Positions 22,402 through 24,933 of a DNA stretch of 24,933 nucleotides are shown here, in pieces; position 1 is the first letter of the stretch; the number at the start of each line of letters is the position of its first letter. The notes below the pieces were generated by a model that saw nothing but the letters and a program-made list of their open reading frames with translations, was not told where the DNA came from and did not search any database. Position numbers and translations under genes: made by a program. Origin of the DNA: Acidobacteriota bacterium (GTDB lineage Bacteria; Acidobacteriota; Terriglobia; Acidiferrales; UBA7541). The stretch covers positions 1-24,933 of the forward strand of contig PMOP01000216.1 of NCBI GenBank assembly GCA_003161495.1, written 5' to 3'.

Positions 22402-23039
22402 AAATTCCCCGCCTTCTTTTCCTTCGCGCCTTCCATGCCCTTGAGCTTGGCGAACAGCGCAATGACCTGCGCGCGCGTGTGTTCGATCGTGCCAGAGCAA
22501 TCGATCACCACATCGGCCCTCTGCCGTTTTTCTTCGATGGGCATTTGGGCCTCGATGCGTTGACGGGCTTGCTCGATCGTCAGTCCGCGACCCTTGCCGG
22601 ACTCGGTCAGGCGCGCAAGCTGTTGTTCCGGCGTGCACCAGGTGACCACCAGGAATTCCAGTTTCCTATCGAATCCCGCTTCGATGAGCAACGCGGCCTC
22701 CACTACGGCAATGGCGTACGGGTCGGCGCGTTCAATCGCAGCCAACTGGCGGCTCTGTTCCTCAAGGACCGGCGGGTGCACGATGGCGTTCAAACGCGCG
22801 AGGCGTTTCGGGTCGGCAAAGACGATGGCGCCGAGCTTTTGCCGGTCCACGAGGCCATCCGGAGTGAGGATGCCGCGGCCGAATTCGCGCACGACTTCTT
22901 GGTAAGCGGCCCCGCCGGGCTCCATCATTTGATGCGCGATTTTGTCGGCTTCGAGCACGCGGCAACCGAGTTCGCGAAGCATCGCAACCACCGTGGTTTT
23001 GCCGGTGGCGATTCCTCCGGTCAGGCCGACGCGCAGCAT
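22398..23039 (-). CDS. coaE: Dephospho-CoA kinase
   Basis: 213 residues, typical of CoaE (about 200). The P-loop is at the start (GLTGGIATGKTT, K14), followed by D32 in VLEADKIAHQM and the family blocks LNAIVHPPV, VVEAALLIEAGFDRKLEFLVV, and ARQRIEAQMPIEEKRQRADVVIDCSGTIE. It phosphorylates dephospho-CoA at the 3'-hydroxyl of the ribose, the last step of coenzyme A synthesis, in the cytoplasm. Its ATG overlaps the folD stop by one base (TGATG arrangement), so the two are coupled. Its TAG stop lies inside the end of an intergenic palindromic repeat, and the last residues (KGMEGAKEKKAGNL) are not conserved family sequence, as if the end had been reset by the repeat. Confidence 0.96.
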   Translation of the reverse strand: MLRVGLTGGIATGKTTVVAMLRELGCRVLEADKIAHQMMEPGGAAYQEVVREFGRGILTPDGLVDRQKLGAIVFADPKRLARLNAIVHPPVLEEQSRQLAAIERADPYAIAVVEAALLIEAGFDRKLEFLVVTWCTPEQQLARLTESGKGRGLTIEQARQRIEAQMPIEEKRQRADVVIDCSGTIEHTRAQVIALFAKLKGMEGAKEKKAGNL

Positions 23040-24004
23040 CAGGGTTTGGCCGCCGCGACGCCGGTCAAGCTGCCGGGCGCCGTCTGTCCGCGCCCTCGCC
23101 GCAGGCGCGCCGCTTTCACCGTGTTGCTCATCAGCATCGCAATCGTGAGCGGTCCCACGCCGCCAGGCACGGGAGTGATCGCCCCGGCTACTTCCGCTAC
23201 GCCCGGATGAACGTCGCCCACCAGCACCGAGCCTTTTTCATGAAATTGCGCAAGCTTCGCGGGGAAATTCGCAAAGATTTTTTGCGCTTCCGCGCGATCG
23301 GTAATGCGGTTGATGCCCACGTCGATCACCGTCGCGCCCGGCCAAACCCAATCCGCCTCAATCATTGCCGCGCGTCCAATCGCCGCAATCACGATGTCCG
23401 CACGACGTACTACGCCCGGTAAATCGCGAGTCTTCGAGTGGCAGATCGTCACCGTCGCGCTCGCATGCATCAGTAGCAGCGCCATCGGCTTTCCCACAAT
23501 GTCGCTTCGCCCAACGACCACGGCATCGGCTCCCTCGATGGGAATGCCGCTGCGCCGCAGAATTTCCATGCACCCCGCCGGCGTGCACGCCACCAGCCCC
23601 GCGCGCCCTGAAACCAGCCGACCAAGATTCACGGGATGAAACCCGTCCACATCTTTTGCCGGGTCCACGGCTTCGAGCACGCGCTTCGTGTCCACCTGCG
23701 GCGGCAGAGGAAGCTGCACCAGTATCCCGTCCACGTCATCGCGCGAGTTTAACTCCGCAACCAGCGCGAGCATTTCATCCGTCGTAACTGTCGCGGGCGG
23801 CGTGCGCATCCAGCTTCCAATTCCCAGTTGCTCGCAGGCCGCAATTTTGCTGCGCACATAAATCTGCGACGCCGGGTTCTCTCCCACGAGCACTGCCGCA
23901 AGTCCGGGGCGAATTCCATCGCCGCTCAATGCAGCAAGTTCCTGTTTGAGTTCCGCGTAGATCTGGTCCCGAATCGTTATGCCATTAAGAATGCGCGCCG
24001 GCAC
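23039..24004 (-). CDS. folD: Bifunctional methylenetetrahydrofolate dehydrogenase / methenyltetrahydrofolate cyclohydrolase
   Basis: 321 residues from a GTG at 24004, preferred because GGGAGA lies 5 bases upstream and the protein then begins MPARILNGITI, the usual FolD start. An ATG at 24046 would give 335 residues, but it lies beside a repeat fragment with no ribosome site. Signatures: SQIYVRSKIAACEQLGI with Y49 and K53, DGILVQLPLPPQVD, KDVDGFHPVNLGRL, CTPAGCMEILRR, and VVVGRSDIVGKPMALLL for NADP binding, then GDVHPGVAEVAGAITPVPGGVGPLTIAML. It interconverts methylene-, methenyl- and formyl-tetrahydrofolate for one-carbon metabolism in the cytoplasm. The C-terminus has an extra basic tail (RLRRGRGQTAPGSLTGVAAAKP). 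It is coupled to coaE by overlap. Confidence 0.93.
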   Translation of the reverse strand: MPARILNGITIRDQIYAELKQELAALSGDGIRPGLAAVLVGENPASQIYVRSKIAACEQLGIGSWMRTPPATVTTDEMLALVAELNSRDDVDGILVQLPLPPQVDTKRVLEAVDPAKDVDGFHPVNLGRLVSGRAGLVACTPAGCMEILRRSGIPIEGADAVVVGRSDIVGKPMALLLMHASATVTICHSKTRDLPGVVRRADIVIAAIGRAAMIEADWVWPGATVIDVGINRITDRAEAQKIFANFPAKLAQFHEKGSVLVGDVHPGVAEVAGAITPVPGGVGPLTIAMLMSNTVKAARLRRGRGQTAPGSLTGVAAAKP

Positions 24005-24076
24005 TTTCTCTCCCGATCCAGCCAATAATGCGAGCTTCCTGCTCATGGTAGCACAGCCCGCGCGGCGAGTTGCCCC

Positions 24077-24141
24077 GTGGCGCCGGCATCTTGCCGGCGG
24101 TTTTTTGCCGACGCACAGAGCCGGCGAGACGCCGGCGCTAC
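24077..24141. repeat. Paired palindromic repeat, family C, in a divergent spacer
   Basis: Left arm 24077-24100 (GTGGCGCCGGCATCTTGCCG, then GCGG) pairs with right arm 24120-24141 at 19 of 22 compared positions. It is followed by a TTTTTT run facing the centre. A fragment of a family A end, GTAGCACAG, lies just before it at 24048-24056. Both are between folD and the sulfite-oxidase-like gene. Confidence 0.8.
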
Positions 24142-24213
24142 AGGCCCGCCGAGCGCTCCGGCCACGCGCGAGTTTCATGTACAATGAAATTCCTCCGGAC
24201 GAAGGGGAAGAAA

Positions 24214-24828
24214 ATGATTTTCGGCGAAAGCAGTGAACGAAAAAAACTCGAAAAGCAGATGCGCGACGAAGGCCGCTTGCCTCCGGGACAATCGCTCACG
24301 CTGAAGTGGCCCGTGCTGCATGAAGGAAACGTCCCGCGCACAGATTTGCGCACCTGGGATTTCCGCATCGACGGGCTCGTTGAAAAGCCGGTGCGGCTCA
24401 CCTGGGAAGATTTCAACAAATTGCCGCAAATTGAAATTCATTGCGATATTCATTGCGTGACACGCTGGAGCCGCTTCGACAACGTCTTCAAAGGGGTGCC
24501 CTTCACCGAAGTGATGAAACTCGTCACGCCAAAACCTGAGGCGCGTTTTGCCCTTTTGCGCGGCGAAAACGGATACACCACCAATCTTCCACTCGAAGAT
24601 TTGATGAAGCCCGCAACGATTTTCGCCTTCCAGCACGACGGCGAAGAGCTTACCGCCGACCATGGCTATCCCCTCCGGCTGATCGTCCCGCACCTGTATC
24701 TCTGGAAAAGCGTGAAATGGGCGCGCGGCTTTGCGCTCACCGCCGATGACCAGCCCGGCTTCTGGGAAGAGAACGGCTACCACATGTACGGCGATCCGTG
24801 GAAAGAGCAGAGGTTTGATACGGATTAG
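24214..24828 (+). CDS. Small sulfite-oxidase-like molybdopterin-dependent oxidoreductase
   Basis: 204 residues from the ATG at 24214, preferred because AAGGGG lies 7 bases upstream; ATG at 24184 would add ten unlike residues. A single molybdopterin-binding domain of the sulfite oxidase type covers most of the protein: WDFRIDGLVEKPVRLTWEDFNKLPQIEIHCDIHCVTRWSRFDNVFKGVPF, in which C81 of the HCVT motif is the expected molybdenum ligand. Further blocks are YTTNLPLEDLM, GYPLRLIVPHLYLWKSVKWARGF and ENGYHMYGDPWKEQRF. No signal peptide is visible, so it is probably cytoplasmic, unlike the exported MsrP/YedY. The substrate is unknown. It is monocistronic, followed by a possible hairpin and a family A repeat. 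Confidence 0.92.
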   Translation: MIFGESSERKKLEKQMRDEGRLPPGQSLTLKWPVLHEGNVPRTDLRTWDFRIDGLVEKPVRLTWEDFNKLPQIEIHCDIHCVTRWSRFDNVFKGVPFTEVMKLVTPKPEARFALLRGENGYTTNLPLEDLMKPATIFAFQHDGEELTADHGYPLRLIVPHLYLWKSVKWARGFALTADDQPGFWEENGYHMYGDPWKEQRFDTD

Positions 24829-24864
24829 TAGAACATGCTTCCGGCGCCGCACCGGGCGCACATT

Positions 24865-24884
24865 AGCTGGCGGAAAACGCCGCT
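24865..24884. terminator. Possible terminator hairpin after the sulfite-oxidase-like gene
   Basis: AGC-T-GGCG (24865-24872) pairs with CGCC-GCT (24878-24884) around GAAAA, with one bulged base. It lies 36 bases after the stop and has no T run, so the call is weak. Confidence 0.25.
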
Positions 24885-24899
24885 GAATATCGAAATTCA

Positions 24900-24930
24900 G
24901 TAGCACAGGCACTCTTGCCTGTGCGGTTTT
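24900..24930 (+). repeat. Family A repeat unit at the window edge
   Basis: GTAGCACAGG start, core GCACAGGCA (24903-24911) pairing perfectly with TGCCTGTGC (24916-24924) around CTCT, then GGTTTT. This is the left unit of a pair; the partner, if present, lies beyond the window. Confidence 0.8.
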
Positions 24931-24933
24931 AGT

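Overview
The window (24.9 kb, GC-rich, tightly packed on both strands) looks like a chromosomal segment of a member of the Acidobacteriota. This is inferred from gene content: a c-type cytochrome of the reaction-centre-cytochrome type carrying an extra C-terminal lipoprotein-carrier-like domain, a secreted PQQ-type beta-propeller with Ig-like repeats, a FecR-like secreted protein, molybdenum enzymes paired with cytochromes c, and a dense load of paired intergenic palindromes. No rRNA, tRNA, insertion sequence, phage gene or CRISPR array was seen.

Layout. 1-1256 (minus): a RidA-family protein followed by an acetamidase/formamidase-family enzyme cut by the window edge. 1378-3358 (plus): a small secreted orphan with a hairpin right after its stop, then a secreted oxidoreductase-fold/cytochrome c fusion overlapping a DUF2165-type membrane protein. 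3462-3842 (minus): an XRE-type regulator. 4037-10448 (minus): a redox block with, in transcription order, a Gly/Pro-rich secreted protein, a reaction-centre-type diheme cytochrome, a second diheme cytochrome c, and a two-subunit molybdenum hydroxylase (2Fe-2S subunit plus TAT-exported molybdopterin subunit). 10571-13092 (plus): an OmpR-type response regulator and its membrane histidine kinase, divergent from that block. 13566-16332 (plus): 3-hydroxybutyryl-CoA dehydrogenase and ETF:ubiquinone oxidoreductase, i.e. fatty-acid or short-chain acyl-CoA oxidation feeding the quinone pool. 16426-19989 (minus): a lipoprotein-like Ig/PQQ propeller and a FecR-like protein. 20048-20830 (plus): a DUF374-type acyltransferase. 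20845-24004 (minus): a 64-residue orphan, an HtrA-type protease, coaE and folD. 24214-24828 (plus): a small sulfite-oxidase-like molybdenum enzyme.

The most unusual feature is non-coding. Eight intergenic spacers carry REP-like palindromic units, most of them as head-to-head pairs (BIME-like). They fall into three sequence families that share one plan: a GTRGCRC end, a short core hairpin, and a GCGGGTTTT-like tail facing the partner unit. One copy shows a compensatory double substitution in its hairpin, one is clearly decayed, one supplies the stop codon of coaE, and two lie between convergent genes where they could act as bidirectional terminators. No transposase that might mobilise them lies in the window.

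The redox genes suggest an exported electron path: a periplasmic molybdenum hydroxylase passing electrons to the diheme cytochromes. This is inferred from gene order and motifs only; the substrate cannot be read from the sequence.
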